A stretch of 64,000 nt of DNA from Vibrio splendidus (GCF_001557875.1 NZ_LNRF01000006.1:224027-288026), one strand, 5' to 3'; shown: positions 47,831 to 57,536, counted from the stretch's first letter. Program-made: numbers and translations. Notes: generated by a model not told the origin, from the letters alone.

Positions 47831-48478
47831 ATGAGAAAGTCTCGATATGCTCGCACTTTACACTTTATGTGCATCGATCCAAGCGACACCTACCTACACG
47901 TAAAAGAGATAGAAAAGCACTTATCTATTATCCTTTATAAGATGACACCGAACGATTTAATGCTTGTTGATAGAAAACAGAGTAACCGGATCTTGCTCGT
48001 CGATTACAGAGAAGTACCACAACTGCTGATTATTTGCCCTAACCTGACTGTTATGTGGAAAAATCACGAAATCATTTTATTCAATGTCCCCCAGCAACTT
48101 CCAACCTCAGAGCTTCTTACCTATGGGGTACTAAAAGGACTCTTTTACAACACTGAACAAAAGGACAAGATTGCTCGTGGTCTTCAAGAAGTCATTGATG
48201 GCGATAACTGGCTGCCAAGGAAGGTAACCAATCAACTGTTGTTTTATTATCGTAATATGGTCAATACCAACACGACACCAACCAATGTTGATTTAACCAT
48301 TCGTGAGATCCAAGTGATTCGCTGCCTTCAATCAGGGTCATCAAACACACAAATCGCCGATGACTTGTTTATTAGTGAGTTTACGGTTAAATCTCACCTT
48401 TATCAGATATTCCGTAAATTGGCAGTCAAAAATAGAGTTCAAGCCATTGCTTGGGCAAACCAGAACCTACTTGCATAA
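47831..48478 (+). CDS. qstR: QstR, LuxR/CsgD-type regulator of competence and type VI secretion
   Basis: QstR is a transcription factor that in V. cholerae is switched on by TfoX and HapR and activates DNA-uptake and T6SS genes. The 215-residue protein has a receiver-like N-terminal domain and a C-terminal LuxR helix-turn-helix (LTIREIQVIRCLQSGSSNTQ and LFISEFTVKSHLYQIFRKLA). It belongs to the CsgD/VpsT-like group. The name rests on its exact position between ssb and galU, the place of VC0396 (qstR). The ATG at 47831 follows CGGAG at good spacing; 47807 has no ribosome binding site. Confidence 0.87.
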   Translation: MRKSRYARTLHFMCIDPSDTYLHVKEIEKHLSIILYKMTPNDLMLVDRKQSNRILLVDYREVPQLLIICPNLTVMWKNHEIILFNVPQQLPTSELLTYGVLKGLFYNTEQKDKIARGLQEVIDGDNWLPRKVTNQLLFYYRNMVNTNTTPTNVDLTIREIQVIRCLQSGSSNTQIADDLFISEFTVKSHLYQIFRKLAVKNRVQAIAWANQNLLA

Positions 48479-48634
48479 TCGATCCGCCTCTTAGCCTGAC
48501 GATAATTTTGAGGGAAGCTCTAGTAAACCATGGCTATTGTTGCTGAATTTTCGACATAACTTATGCTAGAGTTGCCCTCAGAAATATCAACAACTCAGTT
48601 GAATCAATAATTATTATAGATAAAGGGTCTTATC

Positions 48635-49507
48635 ATGATCAAAAAGTGCCTTTTCCCGGCTGCTGGCTACGGTACACGTTTTTTACCAGCTACTAAGTCA
48701 ATGCCGAAAGAAATGATGCCTGTAGTAAACAAACCTCTGATTGAATACGGTGTAGAGGAAGCTATCGAAGCTGGTATGGATGGAATGTGTATCGTCACTG
48801 GTCGTGGTAAGCATTCATTGATGGACCACTTTGATAAGAACTACGAGCTTGAGCACCAAATTAGCGGCACCAATAAAGAAGACCTTCTAATTAATATCCG
48901 TGAAACGATTGAAGCGGCAAACTTCACCTACATTCGCCAACGTGAGATGAAAGGTTTAGGTCACGCTATCTTAACGGGTCGCGAACTGGTGGGTGATGAA
49001 CCTTTTGCAGTAGTACTTGCCGATGACCTTTGTGTAAACGAGCAACAAGGCGTGCTAGCTCAGATGGTTGCGCTATACAAACAGTTCCGCTGCTCTATTG
49101 TTGCTGTACAAGAAGTTCCTGAAGAAGAAACTCACAAGTACGGTGTTATCTCTGGCGAAATGATTAAAGATGATCTTTTCCGTGTTGATGACATGGTAGA
49201 AAAGCCAGAACAAGGCACTGCACCAAGCAACCTAGCGATCATTGGTCGTTATATTCTGACTCCGGATATCTTTGAACTTATCGAACAGACTGAACCAGGT
49301 AAAGGCGGCGAGATCCAGATTACCGATGCATTGCTAAAACAAGCAAAAGCGGGCTGTGTATTAGCTTACAAATTTAAAGGCCAACGTTTTGACTGTGGTA
49401 GTGTTGAAGGTTATATCGAAGCAACAAACTACTGCTTTGAAAACCTATACAAAAAAGACCAAAAGCAAATCGAGTTAGGTAAGCACTCGACCAAGAAAGA
49501 AGCATAA
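48635..49507 (+). CDS. galU: UTP-glucose-1-phosphate uridylyltransferase
   Basis: GalU makes UDP-glucose from UTP and glucose-1-phosphate for LPS core, capsule and galactose metabolism. The nucleotide-binding loop AAGYGTRFLPATKSMPKEMM follows the N-terminus, with LADDLCVNEQ (metal Asp) and VEKPEQGTAPSNLAIIGRYI further on. At 290 residues it matches bacterial GalU. It lies between qstR and uvrA and ends in a clear terminator. Confidence 0.97.
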   Translation: MIKKCLFPAAGYGTRFLPATKSMPKEMMPVVNKPLIEYGVEEAIEAGMDGMCIVTGRGKHSLMDHFDKNYELEHQISGTNKEDLLINIRETIEAANFTYIRQREMKGLGHAILTGRELVGDEPFAVVLADDLCVNEQQGVLAQMVALYKQFRCSIVAVQEVPEEETHKYGVISGEMIKDDLFRVDDMVEKPEQGTAPSNLAIIGRYILTPDIFELIEQTEPGKGGEIQITDALLKQAKAGCVLAYKFKGQRFDCGSVEGYIEATNYCFENLYKKDQKQIELGKHSTKKEA

Positions 49508-49538
49508 CGCCTGGTTAATAACTAGCGTTTCGAATGGT

Positions 49539-49570
49539 AAAAGGGTGACTCTGTGAGTCGCCCTTTTTTG
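49539..49570 (+). terminator. Terminator after galU
   Basis: AAAAGGGTGACTC-TGT-GAGTCGCCCTTTTTT forms a stem with one mismatch and a T-tract, about 32 bp after the galU stop. Confidence 0.88.
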
Positions 49571-49573
49571 TTT

Positions 49574-49593
49574 TACTGTTTTTTTATCCAGTA
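49574..49593. promoter_or_regulatory. LexA (SOS) box of uvrA
   Basis: TACTGTTTTTTTATCCAGTA matches the LexA consensus TACTGT-N8-ACAGTA at 11 of 12 positions and keeps the CTG-N10-CAG core exactly. It lies about 65 bp upstream of the uvrA ATG. uvrA is a classical SOS gene, so DNA-damage induction is expected. Confidence 0.82.
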
Positions 49594-49657
49594 AAACTTT
49601 GCACAAATCTCACTCTATGTAATACTTTAGCCACTTAAAATTACATGGTCTATTGAG

Positions 49658-52489
49658 ATGGATAAAATAGAAATCAGAGGCGCTCGTACGCATAACCTCA
49701 AAGACGTCAACCTAACCATTCCTCGTGACAAACTGACTGTCATCACCGGGCTATCCGGTTCAGGAAAGTCGTCACTTGCGTTTGATACACTCTACGCAGA
49801 AGGACAGCGCCGTTATGTTGAGTCTTTATCCGCCTACGCTCGTCAATTCCTATCTCTTATGGAAAAGCCTGATGTCGACCACATTGAAGGCCTGTCTCCT
49901 GCGATCTCAATAGAACAAAAATCGACGTCACATAACCCTCGCTCAACCGTCGGTACTATTACTGAAGTCTATGACTACCTTAGATTACTGTACGCGCGAG
50001 TTGGCGAACCTCGCTGTCCAGATCACAATATCCCCCTCGCGGCGCAAACTATCAGCCAAATGGTCGATAAGGTATTAGAACTGCCTGAAGGCTCAAAGAT
50101 GATGTTAATGGCACCGATCGTCAAAGAGCGCAAAGGCGAGCATGTTAAAACACTGGAAAACTTAGCTGCGCAAGGCTTTATCCGTGCGCGAATTGATGGT
50201 GAAACCTGTGATCTATCCGATCCACCAGCACTTGAACTTCATAAGAAGCACACCATTGAAGTCGTGGTTGACCGATTTAAGGTACGCCCAGATCTACAAC
50301 AACGCTTGGCTGAATCTTTTGAAACAACACTGGAGCTATCTGGCGGTATTGCGGTTGTTGGCTGGATGGACCAAACAGATCAAGAAGAGATCGTATTTTC
50401 TGCTAACTTCGCTTGTCCAAAGTGTGGCTACAGCATGCAAGAGCTTGAGCCTCGCCTATTCTCTTTCAATAATCCAGCAGGGGCATGTGGTACTTGTGAT
50501 GGCCTTGGGGTTCAACAGTATTTTGATCCAAGCCGAGTGATTTTAGATGAAAACCTAAGCATTGCAGAAGGTGCGATCAAAGGTTGGGATCAAAAGAACT
50601 ACTACTATTTCCAAATGCTCACATCGCTATCAGAACATTATGGTTTTGATCTGTATGCGCCATTTAATTCTCTACCGAAAAAGACTCAAGAGATCATTCT
50701 AAAAGGATCAGGTCGTACTGAAGTGGAATTCAAGTACATCAATGACCGAGGTGATATTCGAGTTAAACGTCATCCATTCGAGGGCATTTTAAATACCTTA
50801 GAGCGCCGTTATCGTGATACTGAATCTAGCGCGGTGCGTGAAGATCTCGCCAAGTACATCTCAACCAAGTCTTGTTCAAGTTGTGATGGCACTCGCTTAA
50901 GATTAGAAGCTCGAAATGTTTTCATTGGTGATACAACACTGCCGGAAATCGTTGAACTGAGCATTGCTGACGCACTACAATTTTTCCAAGAATTGAAGTT
51001 AGACGGTCAGCGTGGGCAGATCGCAGATAAAGTGATGAAAGAGATCAATGACCGTCTGCATTTCTTAGTCAACGTTGGTTTGAACTACCTTAACCTATCA
51101 CGCAGTGCTGAGACGCTGTCTGGTGGTGAGGCGCAACGTATTCGTTTGGCGAGCCAAATCGGTGCCGGTTTAGTTGGCGTTATGTATGTACTGGATGAAC
51201 CATCGATTGGCCTCCACCAGCGCGATAATGAACGTCTACTGCAAACTTTGATACACCTCAGAGACTTAGGTAATACCGTGCTTGTCGTGGAACATGACGA
51301 AGATGCAATTCGTTGTGCTGACCATGTTATCGATATCGGTCCAGGCGCAGGGGTGCACGGTGGTCACGTAGTGGCAGAAGGTACCATGCAAGACATCATC
51401 GAAAACCCGAACTCTTTGACAGGCCAATACCTGAGCGGTGCTAAAGAAATTGCAGTACCTGAAAAGAGAACGCCTATCGACAAGAAAAAGGTCGTAGAGA
51501 TCGTTGGCGCAACAGGAAACAACCTAAAGAATGTGACCGCGACAATTCCTGTTGGATTGTTCAGTTGTATTACGGGTGTATCAGGTTCGGGTAAATCAAC
51601 GCTGATCAATGACACCTTCTTTAAAGTCGCCCACACTCAATTAAACGGTGCAACAACCGCAGTTCCAGCACAGCACAAAAAGATTAAAGGGTTAGAGCAT
51701 TTCGACAAAGTGATCGATATTGACCAAAGCCCTATCGGTCGCACCCCTAGATCAAATCCTGCGACCTACACCGGTATTTTCACCCCTATCCGAGAGTTAT
51801 TCGCAGGCACTCAGGAATCACGTTCTCGTGGTTACAAGCCAGGTCGATTCAGCTTTAACGTTCGTGGTGGTCGTTGTGAGGCTTGTCAGGGAGACGGCGT
51901 AATCAAGGTAGAGATGCACTTCTTACCCGATGTATATGTGCCTTGTGATGTGTGTAAAGGTAAACGCTATAACCGTGAAACTCTAGAAGTTCGCTACAAA
52001 GGCAAAACCATTGACGAAGTTCTTGAGATGACCGTAGAAGATGCGCGTGAGTTCTTCAATCCAGTACCAGTGATTGCACGTAAACTGCAAACACTCATGG
52101 ACGTAGGTCTATCTTACATTCGCTTGGGGCAAGCAGCGACAACCTTGTCTGGTGGTGAAGCCCAGCGTGTTAAATTGGCGCGTGAACTATCGAAACGAGA
52201 CACAGGGAAAACATTATACATTCTAGATGAGCCAACAACAGGTCTTCATTTCCACGATATCCAGCAACTGTTAACTGTATTACATAGACTGCGCGATCAC
52301 GGTAATACGGTTGTCGTGATTGAACACAACTTAGATGTCGTTAAAACAGCAGACTGGATCCTAGATCTTGGCCCAGAAGGTGGGCAAGGTGGTGGTGAGA
52401 TTGTTGCAGAAGGTACACCTGAAGATGTGGCATTAGTCGAAGGTTCACACACAGCTCGCTTTCTTAAGCCTATGTTAAATTTGAAGTAG
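49658..52489 (+). CDS. uvrA: Excinuclease ABC subunit A
   Basis: UvrA is the damage-recognition ATPase of nucleotide excision repair. The 943-residue protein opens [19 protein letters not shown] and has two ABC ATPase modules: Walker [11 protein letters not shown] with signature [12 protein letters not shown], and Walker [11 protein letters not shown] with signature [12 protein letters not shown]. Two zinc modules are visible ([10 protein letters not shown] with CGTCDGLG, and CEACQGDG with CDVCKGKR). The SOS box upstream and a hairpin terminator downstream define a single-gene unit. Confidence 0.98.
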   Translation: MDKIEIRGARTHNLKDVNLTIPRDKLTVITGLSGSGKSSLAFDTLYAEGQRRYVESLSAYARQFLSLMEKPDVDHIEGLSPAISIEQKSTSHNPRSTVGTITEVYDYLRLLYARVGEPRCPDHNIPLAAQTISQMVDKVLELPEGSKMMLMAPIVKERKGEHVKTLENLAAQGFIRARIDGETCDLSDPPALELHKKHTIEVVVDRFKVRPDLQQRLAESFETTLELSGGIAVVGWMDQTDQEEIVFSANFACPKCGYSMQELEPRLFSFNNPAGACGTCDGLGVQQYFDPSRVILDENLSIAEGAIKGWDQKNYYYFQMLTSLSEHYGFDLYAPFNSLPKKTQEIILKGSGRTEVEFKYINDRGDIRVKRHPFEGILNTLERRYRDTESSAVREDLAKYISTKSCSSCDGTRLRLEARNVFIGDTTLPEIVELSIADALQFFQELKLDGQRGQIADKVMKEINDRLHFLVNVGLNYLNLSRSAETLSGGEAQRIRLASQIGAGLVGVMYVLDEPSIGLHQRDNERLLQTLIHLRDLGNTVLVVEHDEDAIRCADHVIDIGPGAGVHGGHVVAEGTMQDIIENPNSLTGQYLSGAKEIAVPEKRTPIDKKKVVEIVGATGNNLKNVTATIPVGLFSCITGVSGSGKSTLINDTFFKVAHTQLNGATTAVPAQHKKIKGLEHFDKVIDIDQSPIGRTPRSNPATYTGIFTPIRELFAGTQESRSRGYKPGRFSFNVRGGRCEACQGDGVIKVEMHFLPDVYVPCDVCKGKRYNRETLEVRYKGKTIDEVLEMTVEDAREFFNPVPVIARKLQTLMDVGLSYIRLGQAATTLSGGEAQRVKLARELSKRDTGKTLYILDEPTTGLHFHDIQQLLTVLHRLRDHGNTVVVIEHNLDVVKTADWILDLGPEGGQGGGEIVAEGTPEDVALVEGSHTARFLKPMLNLK

Positions 52490-52533
52490 GTGTAAAATAG
52501 CGCCCTGCGAGCAGACAGAAAAATGTTAAAGTA

Positions 52534-52570
52534 ACAGAGCTTGTTTCAAAAGGAACAAGCTCTGTTTTTA
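52534..52570 (+). terminator. Terminator after uvrA, immediately upstream of pglL
   Basis: ACAGAGCTTGTT-TCAAAAGG-AACAAGCTCTGTTTTTA is a perfect 12-bp stem with a T-tract. It ends only 16 bp before the pglL ATG, so pglL either depends on read-through or has a promoter inside this short gap, and the hairpin may form part of its leader. Confidence 0.82.
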
Positions 52571-52585
52571 TAAGGTTAGGGATTT

Positions 52586-54349
52586 ATGGCAACAATACAC
52601 ACTAGCGGTACCCAGCTAGAAAATCAGGTCACTCAGCTACCACTCAATAAAGCATTTCTGGCTTCTTTAGCTGTTGTATTCTTGTTAGCCATGCATTTTT
52701 TCATGCCTAATCCTGGAGGCTCGGGCCTTGCTCTATCCTTTAACCCTACCACTTGGCTGGCGCTAAGCTTCACGCTAGCAATTGGCTTTTACCAACTCGC
52801 GACCAATCGAGTACTCAAGTATTCCAAGTTAACGGTTGGCTTGTTGATTAGCTGTATCATACTCACGCTACCCATTTTATACAGCAATGCTGCACCTCAA
52901 GGAGCGTCAGGACGCTTGCTTGGATTATGGGCGGGCTTTGCCCTATTTGTGGTGCTGCAGCAATTTAAGTTCAGCAATAAACACAAGCAACGTATGTTGT
53001 GGTTCATTGTGCTTGCTGTTGTTATACAAGCACTATTTGGCTATGTGCAATATTTCTTATTAGAACCTGGCAACCTATTTGGCTACAACACTGCTGCAAA
53101 CCGACCATATGGGATATTCCAACAACCGAATGTAATGGCAAGCTTTCTTGCTACTGGTTTTGTGCTGTCCGCTTATCTTTTAGCAAGGCAGCCTGCTAAA
53201 TATAACCATAAGATCAGCGAATCATTCCTACTGTATTTAACTCCAACCTTAACCGTCCCCTTGTTGATTATCATCGCTTCTCGTACTGGTTGGCTTGCGG
53301 CTGGAATAGGATTGATATGTATCCTGCCTTATCTTTACAAGTTCTCGACAAGAAAACGCTTCTACGGATGGTGTATATCAGTAGTGGCTGGTATCGCTGT
53401 TGCGTTTACGGTTATTAACTTGAGCGCTACAGATAGCCTGGCAAGCAAAAGAACCAATCTAGAAAGTCCACGAGCTTACACCTTCCCGCAAACGTTAGAC
53501 ATGTTGGTAGAGAAGCCATTTACTGGTTACGGCTACGGCAAATTTGAGTCTGAATACACGCTATATACGGCTCGCCAACATCAACTCAACTCGAACTATC
53601 ACCCAGGTCTCCCTTCAATGGATCACCCGCACAATGAGTTCCTGTTTTGGGGAGTAGAAGGTGGTATTGTGCCAATCATCGGCCTCTTGATTGCCGCGGC
53701 GTTGGTGATGTCACGCATAGCAAGTTCAGCAAAGGGAACGCGTCTAGCCCTGCTCGCGTTATTCATCCCAATCCTTTTGCACTCTCAACTCGAGTATCCT
53801 TTTTACCACTCGGCGATTCACTGGATAACATTCATTATATTGATTTACTGGGTCGATCAACGCTCTTCCCGACACTATCAACAGCCGTTCAGCATAATTA
53901 GCAAAACACTATTTAGAGTGACCTGCTTAGTGTTACCAATTCTGGTGAGTGTTTACATGTTGAGTGCGCTACACACCAACTATGTACTGACCAAATTTGA
54001 GCTATCTAAACCTAAAAACCCAGATATTCTCAAACAAGTCACCAACCCTGTGGTTTGGAAAGATCGCTACGATTGGGATATATACAGCACCTACCTAAAC
54101 ATTGGTCTTTATAAAGGCGACCCTAGCCTTATTCAGCCCTACGTTGATTGGTCACTAGAGATCATAAAGAGTAAACCAAGACCAGCGTTCTACAGTAACC
54201 TGATCCTTGCTTACCAAGGTTTAGGGGAAGAAAGCAAAGCGGAACAAATCCGTAGTGAAGCAAAGTTTTTATTTCCAGACAGAGACTTTTCACAGGTTCA
54301 ATACAAGAAAATATCTCAAGCAGAAAACAATGTCTCATCGGCAGAATAG
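52586..54349 (+). CDS. pglL: PglL-type O-oligosaccharyltransferase (Wzy/WaaL superfamily)
   Basis: This polytopic inner-membrane enzyme is of the type that transfers lipid-linked glycans to Ser/Thr of exported proteins. The 587-residue protein has about 10-12 TM helices. PYGIFQQPNVMASFLATGFV is the PglL-type conserved segment, and DHPHNEFLFWGVEGG in the large periplasmic loop contains the His expected at the active site. A soluble C-terminal domain (YSNLILAYQGLGEESKAEQI) follows. The V. cholerae orthologue beside uvrA (VC0393) has been shown to act as an O-OTase. An O-antigen ligase role is the main alternative. A good GGTTAGGG ribosome binding site precedes the ATG. Confidence 0.85.
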   Translation: MATIHTSGTQLENQVTQLPLNKAFLASLAVVFLLAMHFFMPNPGGSGLALSFNPTTWLALSFTLAIGFYQLATNRVLKYSKLTVGLLISCIILTLPILYSNAAPQGASGRLLGLWAGFALFVVLQQFKFSNKHKQRMLWFIVLAVVIQALFGYVQYFLLEPGNLFGYNTAANRPYGIFQQPNVMASFLATGFVLSAYLLARQPAKYNHKISESFLLYLTPTLTVPLLIIIASRTGWLAAGIGLICILPYLYKFSTRKRFYGWCISVVAGIAVAFTVINLSATDSLASKRTNLESPRAYTFPQTLDMLVEKPFTGYGYGKFESEYTLYTARQHQLNSNYHPGLPSMDHPHNEFLFWGVEGGIVPIIGLLIAAALVMSRIASSAKGTRLALLALFIPILLHSQLEYPFYHSAIHWITFIILIYWVDQRSSRHYQQPFSIISKTLFRVTCLVLPILVSVYMLSALHTNYVLTKFELSKPKNPDILKQVTNPVVWKDRYDWDIYSTYLNIGLYKGDPSLIQPYVDWSLEIIKSKPRPAFYSNLILAYQGLGEESKAEQIRSEAKFLFPDRDFSQVQYKKISQAENNVSSAE

Positions 54350-54399
54350 CTAAGGACTAGAGAGATGTAACTATTGCATCTTATTTTTAAAACAAACAC

Positions 54400-54428
54400 A
54401 AAAAAGCGCACGAGGATCGTGCGCTTTT
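54400..54428. terminator. Bidirectional terminator between pglL and the aminotransferase
   Basis: AAAAAAGCGCACGA and TCGTGCGCTTTT form a stem with A and T tracts on both sides between the convergent genes. Confidence 0.88.
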
Positions 54429-54450
54429 CTTTGAAACGAGTCTAATTCTA

Positions 54451-55590
54451 TTATTTAAGTACGTCTTGCAGCGCTTTAAGACACAGCGCGACATTCTCTT
54501 TGCGAGCACCGTAGCCCATCAAGCCGATACGCCATGCCTTACCAGCCAAAGAACCTAACCCAGCACCAATTTCAAGGTTATATTCTTCTAAAAGCTGCGT
54601 TCTGATCTTAGCCTCATCAATGCCTTCAGGGAAATACAGCGCGTTAAGCTGCGGAAGGCGACTCTCTTCATCAACCACAAACTTTAATCCTAGAGCTTCT
54701 ACACCTTCTTTAAGCTCTTGGTGCATTGCATGATGACGAGACCACGCATTATCTAGGCCTTCATTTTTCAACAAAACCAGCGACTCATGCAGAGCATAGA
54801 GGCTATTTACAGGTGCAGTATGGTGGTAACTACGCTTACCTTCTCCACTCCAGTAACCTAGTACTAAACTTTGATCCAAGAACCAGCTTTGCACTGGCGC
54901 TTGGCGGGCTTTCATTTTATCAACAGCACGCTGAGAGAAAGTCACCGGAGATAGCCCTGGCACACAAGACAGACACTTTTGGCTGCCAGAATAAACCGCA
55001 TCAAGCTGCCACTCATCAACCAGCAATGGCACACCACCTAATGATGTCACTGCATCAACAATCGTTAACGCATCAAATTGACGAGCGATAGCTGAGATAG
55101 CTTGAGCATCAGATAGCGCTCCAGTAGACGTCTCTGCATGCACAAATGCAACAGCAACAGCATCGGGATTTTCTGCCAATGCTTGTTCTACCTTTTCAAC
55201 TGAAACGGGCTTGCCCCACTCGTCATCAACAAGAATGGCTTCGCCACCACAACGCACCACGTTTTCTCGCATACGCTCACCGAAGACACCGTTACGACAA
55301 ACGATCACCTTTTCACCAGGCTCAATCAAGTTAACAAAACAGGTCTCCATACCCGCACTGCCCGGAGCAGAAACGGCAATCGTAAATTCGTTTTCCGTCT
55401 GAAAAGCGTATTTAAGAAGTTGTTTAAGCTCATCCATCATCGCAATAAACAGCGGATCTAGGTGACCTATGGTAGGACGGCTCAAAGCCTGCAGCACTTG
55501 AGGTGAGATATCAGAAGGACCTGGTCCCATTAACGTTCGGTGTGGTGGATAAAAGCTATCGATAGCAGTAGTGAGTGTTAAATTAGACAT
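54451..55590 (-). CDS. Class V aminotransferase (alanine-glyoxylate / serine-pyruvate type)
   Basis: This PLP-dependent cytoplasmic aminotransferase resembles alanine-glyoxylate and serine-pyruvate transaminases. It begins with TLMGPGPSDISPQVLQALSR, the family's substrate-binding start; GSAGMETCFVNLIEPGEK and HAETSTGALSD bind the cofactor; the PLP lysine is in YSGSQKCLSCVPGLSPV. The 379-residue length is usual. The start at 55590 is preferred because AAGGG lies directly on the earlier ATG at 55596. It is divergent from lysC. The exact amino donor cannot be told from the sequence. Confidence 0.9.
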   Translation of the reverse strand: MSNLTLTTAIDSFYPPHRTLMGPGPSDISPQVLQALSRPTIGHLDPLFIAMMDELKQLLKYAFQTENEFTIAVSAPGSAGMETCFVNLIEPGEKVIVCRNGVFGERMRENVVRCGGEAILVDDEWGKPVSVEKVEQALAENPDAVAVAFVHAETSTGALSDAQAISAIARQFDALTIVDAVTSLGGVPLLVDEWQLDAVYSGSQKCLSCVPGLSPVTFSQRAVDKMKARQAPVQSWFLDQSLVLGYWSGEGKRSYHHTAPVNSLYALHESLVLLKNEGLDNAWSRHHAMHQELKEGVEALGLKFVVDEESRLPQLNALYFPEGIDEAKIRTQLLEEYNLEIGAGLGSLAGKAWRIGLMGYGARKENVALCLKALQDVLK

Positions 55591-55727
55591 GTACATCCCT
55601 TACGTTAATGTTGTGAACAATCCACCCTAAAGCAAATTGATTATCTCAGCAATTAGCCATAAGTATTGAGGTCAAACCACTGTCACATAATTGTTAAAAT
55701 TATTTTTCAATTATCTCAAGTTACAGA

Positions 55728-55756
55728 TTGACATTGTTACTGCAAACACGTTCAAT
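55728..55756 (+). promoter_or_regulatory. Candidate sigma-70 promoter of the lysC leader
   Basis: TTGACA (55728-55733) is followed after 17 bp by TTCAAT, a 4-of-6 match to the -10 box. Transcription from here would begin a few bases before the riboswitch P1 stem at 55772. Confidence 0.6.
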
Positions 55757-55769
55757 GAAATGGCTATCT

Positions 55770-55945
55770 AGCAGAAGAGGAGCACTGCCCAGGCAGGTGT
55801 TTTGTGGAACCGCATTTCCAATACAAAACATTTAGGGGGAGCAGTGCCGAGATAATAAAAGGATGCAGGACCTTTATTATCGGTTGAGCGGGCTGAATCC
55901 CGTCAACTGTCGCCATTTCTATATGGTGAAGAGCTTCTGAGGTTA
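55770..55945 (+). promoter_or_regulatory. Lysine riboswitch (L box)
   Basis: The lysC leader folds into the multi-helix lysine riboswitch. P1 is CAGAAG (55772-55777) with CTTCTG (55934-55939). GCACTGC (55782-55788) pairs with GCAGTGC (55841-55847). GATAATAAA (55851) pairs with TTTATTATC (to 55881). GTTGAGCGGG (55883-55892) pairs with CCCGTCAAC (55899-55907). The AGAGGAGC start after P1 is the L-box signature. It senses lysine, the end product of the pathway begun by the downstream aspartokinase. Confidence 0.93.
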
Positions 55946-55999
55946 CTATTCTAATAATTCCTCTCTTTTTGCTCTAAAACTCTCTTCGAAAAACATCGG

Positions 56000-56030
56000 A
56001 CGTTGGATTACCCAACCGTAATTTTATTTT
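56000..56030 (+). promoter_or_regulatory. Possible expression platform of the lysine riboswitch
   Basis: GTTGG (56002-56006) and CCAAC (56012-56016) form a small hairpin followed by ATTTTATTTT. It could act as a weak intrinsic terminator, or it could shield the ribosome binding site (GGGAG, about 56040-56044). The stem is short, so the mode of control is uncertain. Confidence 0.4.
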
Positions 56031-56052
56031 AGGAAGTCGTGGGAGATATATC

Positions 56053-57420
56053 GTGAGTGCATCTAATGTAGCTGGTTCTTTTAATGTCGCTAAGTTTGGC
56101 GGAACAAGTGTTGCCAACTTTGAAGCCATGAGCCGCTGTGCTGCCATTATTGAAAACAACTCAAATACCAAATTAGTCGTGAGTAGTGCATGTTCTGGTG
56201 TGACCAATTTGCTGGTTGAACTGGCGAATGGTGTTCAAGACAAAGCTCGTCGTCAGGAACTAATGACGCAATTAACGGACATTCATAATGCGATTCTTGA
56301 CCAACTCGCAGACCCAATCAGCATCGAGAAAGAAGTTCACTGCATCCTTGATGACATTGCGAGCGCAGCAGAAGCTGCATCATTTCAAACAAGTACCAAA
56401 CTGACCGATCACCTTGTTGCATGCGGTGAGTTGATGTCGACACATATCCTTGCTCAAATCCTTCGCGAACGTGGTACACCCGCAGTCCGTTTCGATATTA
56501 GAGAAGTGATGCGTACTAACGATGATTTTGGTAAAGCAGAGCCTCAGCTAGAAAATATCGCCGCTCTAGCACAAGAAAAACTTATCCCACTTTGCCAACA
56601 ACAAGTTGTCGTTACCCAAGGCTTTATCGGCGCTGATAGTGAAGGCAACACCACGACTTTAGGTCGCGGGGGCAGTGATTATTCGGCTGCACTGATTGCC
56701 GAATCAGTACAAGCAATTGGCTTAGAAATTTGGACGGATGTTCCGGGGATCTACACTACCGATCCACGCATCGCACCGAAAGCATCTCCTATCCCAGAGA
56801 TCAGCTTCAGTGAAGCATCGGAAATGGCAAACTTTGGTGCGAAGATCTTACACCCATCGACTCTAGTACCCGCACTACGCCACCAAATCCCGGTATTTGT
56901 TGGATCTTCTAAAGCACCAGAGTTAGGTGGCACTTGGATTCGTCAAGAAGTTGAGAGCTCTCCTCTGTTTAGAGCGCTTGCCCTACGCTGCAACCAAACT
57001 ATGGTTACGTTACGTAGCGCTAATATGTTTCATGCGTATGGTTTTTTGGCAAAAGTGTTCGAGATCCTTGCTAAGCATAAAATCTCGGTCGATCTTATCA
57101 CTACCTCAGAGATCAGTGTGTCACTCACTCTCGATCAAACTGACACATCAGGTGGTGCTCCAGAGTTACCAGAAGCCGCTCGCCTTGAACTTGAAGAGCT
57201 GTGTTCTGTCGATATTGAGCACGATCTATGTCTTGTTGCTCTTATTGGTAATAACATGAGTGAAAGCAAAGGCTATGCGAAGCAGGTATTCGGTACTCTA
57301 GAAGATTTCAACCTACGTATGATTTGTTACGGAGCAAGCCCACACAACCTGTGCTTCTTGTTGGATGAATCTGTATCTAAACTCGCAATTCAAAAACTGC
57401 ATCAAGAGCTATTTGAATAA
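56053..57420 (+). CDS. lysC: Lysine-sensitive aspartokinase III
   Basis: LysC phosphorylates aspartate, the first step to lysine, threonine and methionine. It starts at GTG, 8 bases after GGGAG. The 455-residue protein is monofunctional: kinase domain with VAKFGGTSV (KFGGTS 14-19) and TLGRGGSDYSAALIAESVQA, then two C-terminal ACT domains (MVTLRSANMFHAYGFLAKVF and the last ~80 residues) that bind lysine. Its length and the lysine riboswitch upstream identify the lysine-inhibited isoenzyme. A terminator follows. Confidence 0.96.
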   Translation: MSASNVAGSFNVAKFGGTSVANFEAMSRCAAIIENNSNTKLVVSSACSGVTNLLVELANGVQDKARRQELMTQLTDIHNAILDQLADPISIEKEVHCILDDIASAAEAASFQTSTKLTDHLVACGELMSTHILAQILRERGTPAVRFDIREVMRTNDDFGKAEPQLENIAALAQEKLIPLCQQQVVVTQGFIGADSEGNTTTLGRGGSDYSAALIAESVQAIGLEIWTDVPGIYTTDPRIAPKASPIPEISFSEASEMANFGAKILHPSTLVPALRHQIPVFVGSSKAPELGGTWIRQEVESSPLFRALALRCNQTMVTLRSANMFHAYGFLAKVFEILAKHKISVDLITTSEISVSLTLDQTDTSGGAPELPEAARLELEELCSVDIEHDLCLVALIGNNMSESKGYAKQVFGTLEDFNLRMICYGASPHNLCFLLDESVSKLAIQKLHQELFE

Positions 57421-57466
57421 GGAAGCGGTTAATAGGTTGGTTTGAATTAACCACATCACAAATACA

Positions 57467-57492
57467 AAAAGGGTTGCTATTAAGCAACCCTT
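57467..57492. terminator. Bidirectional terminator between lysC and metH
   Basis: AAAGGGTTGCT and AGCAACCCTTT form an 11-bp stem with A-rich and T-rich flanks between convergent genes. Confidence 0.85.
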
Positions 57493-57536
57493 TCTCTTTT
57501 TTACTTTACGAATCAAAGCTCGCTATAGTCTAAAAG

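Noticed and set aside
56053..57420. Bifunctional aspartokinase-homoserine dehydrogenase
   Set aside because: At 455 residues the protein ends after the ACT domains; no dehydrogenase domain is present.
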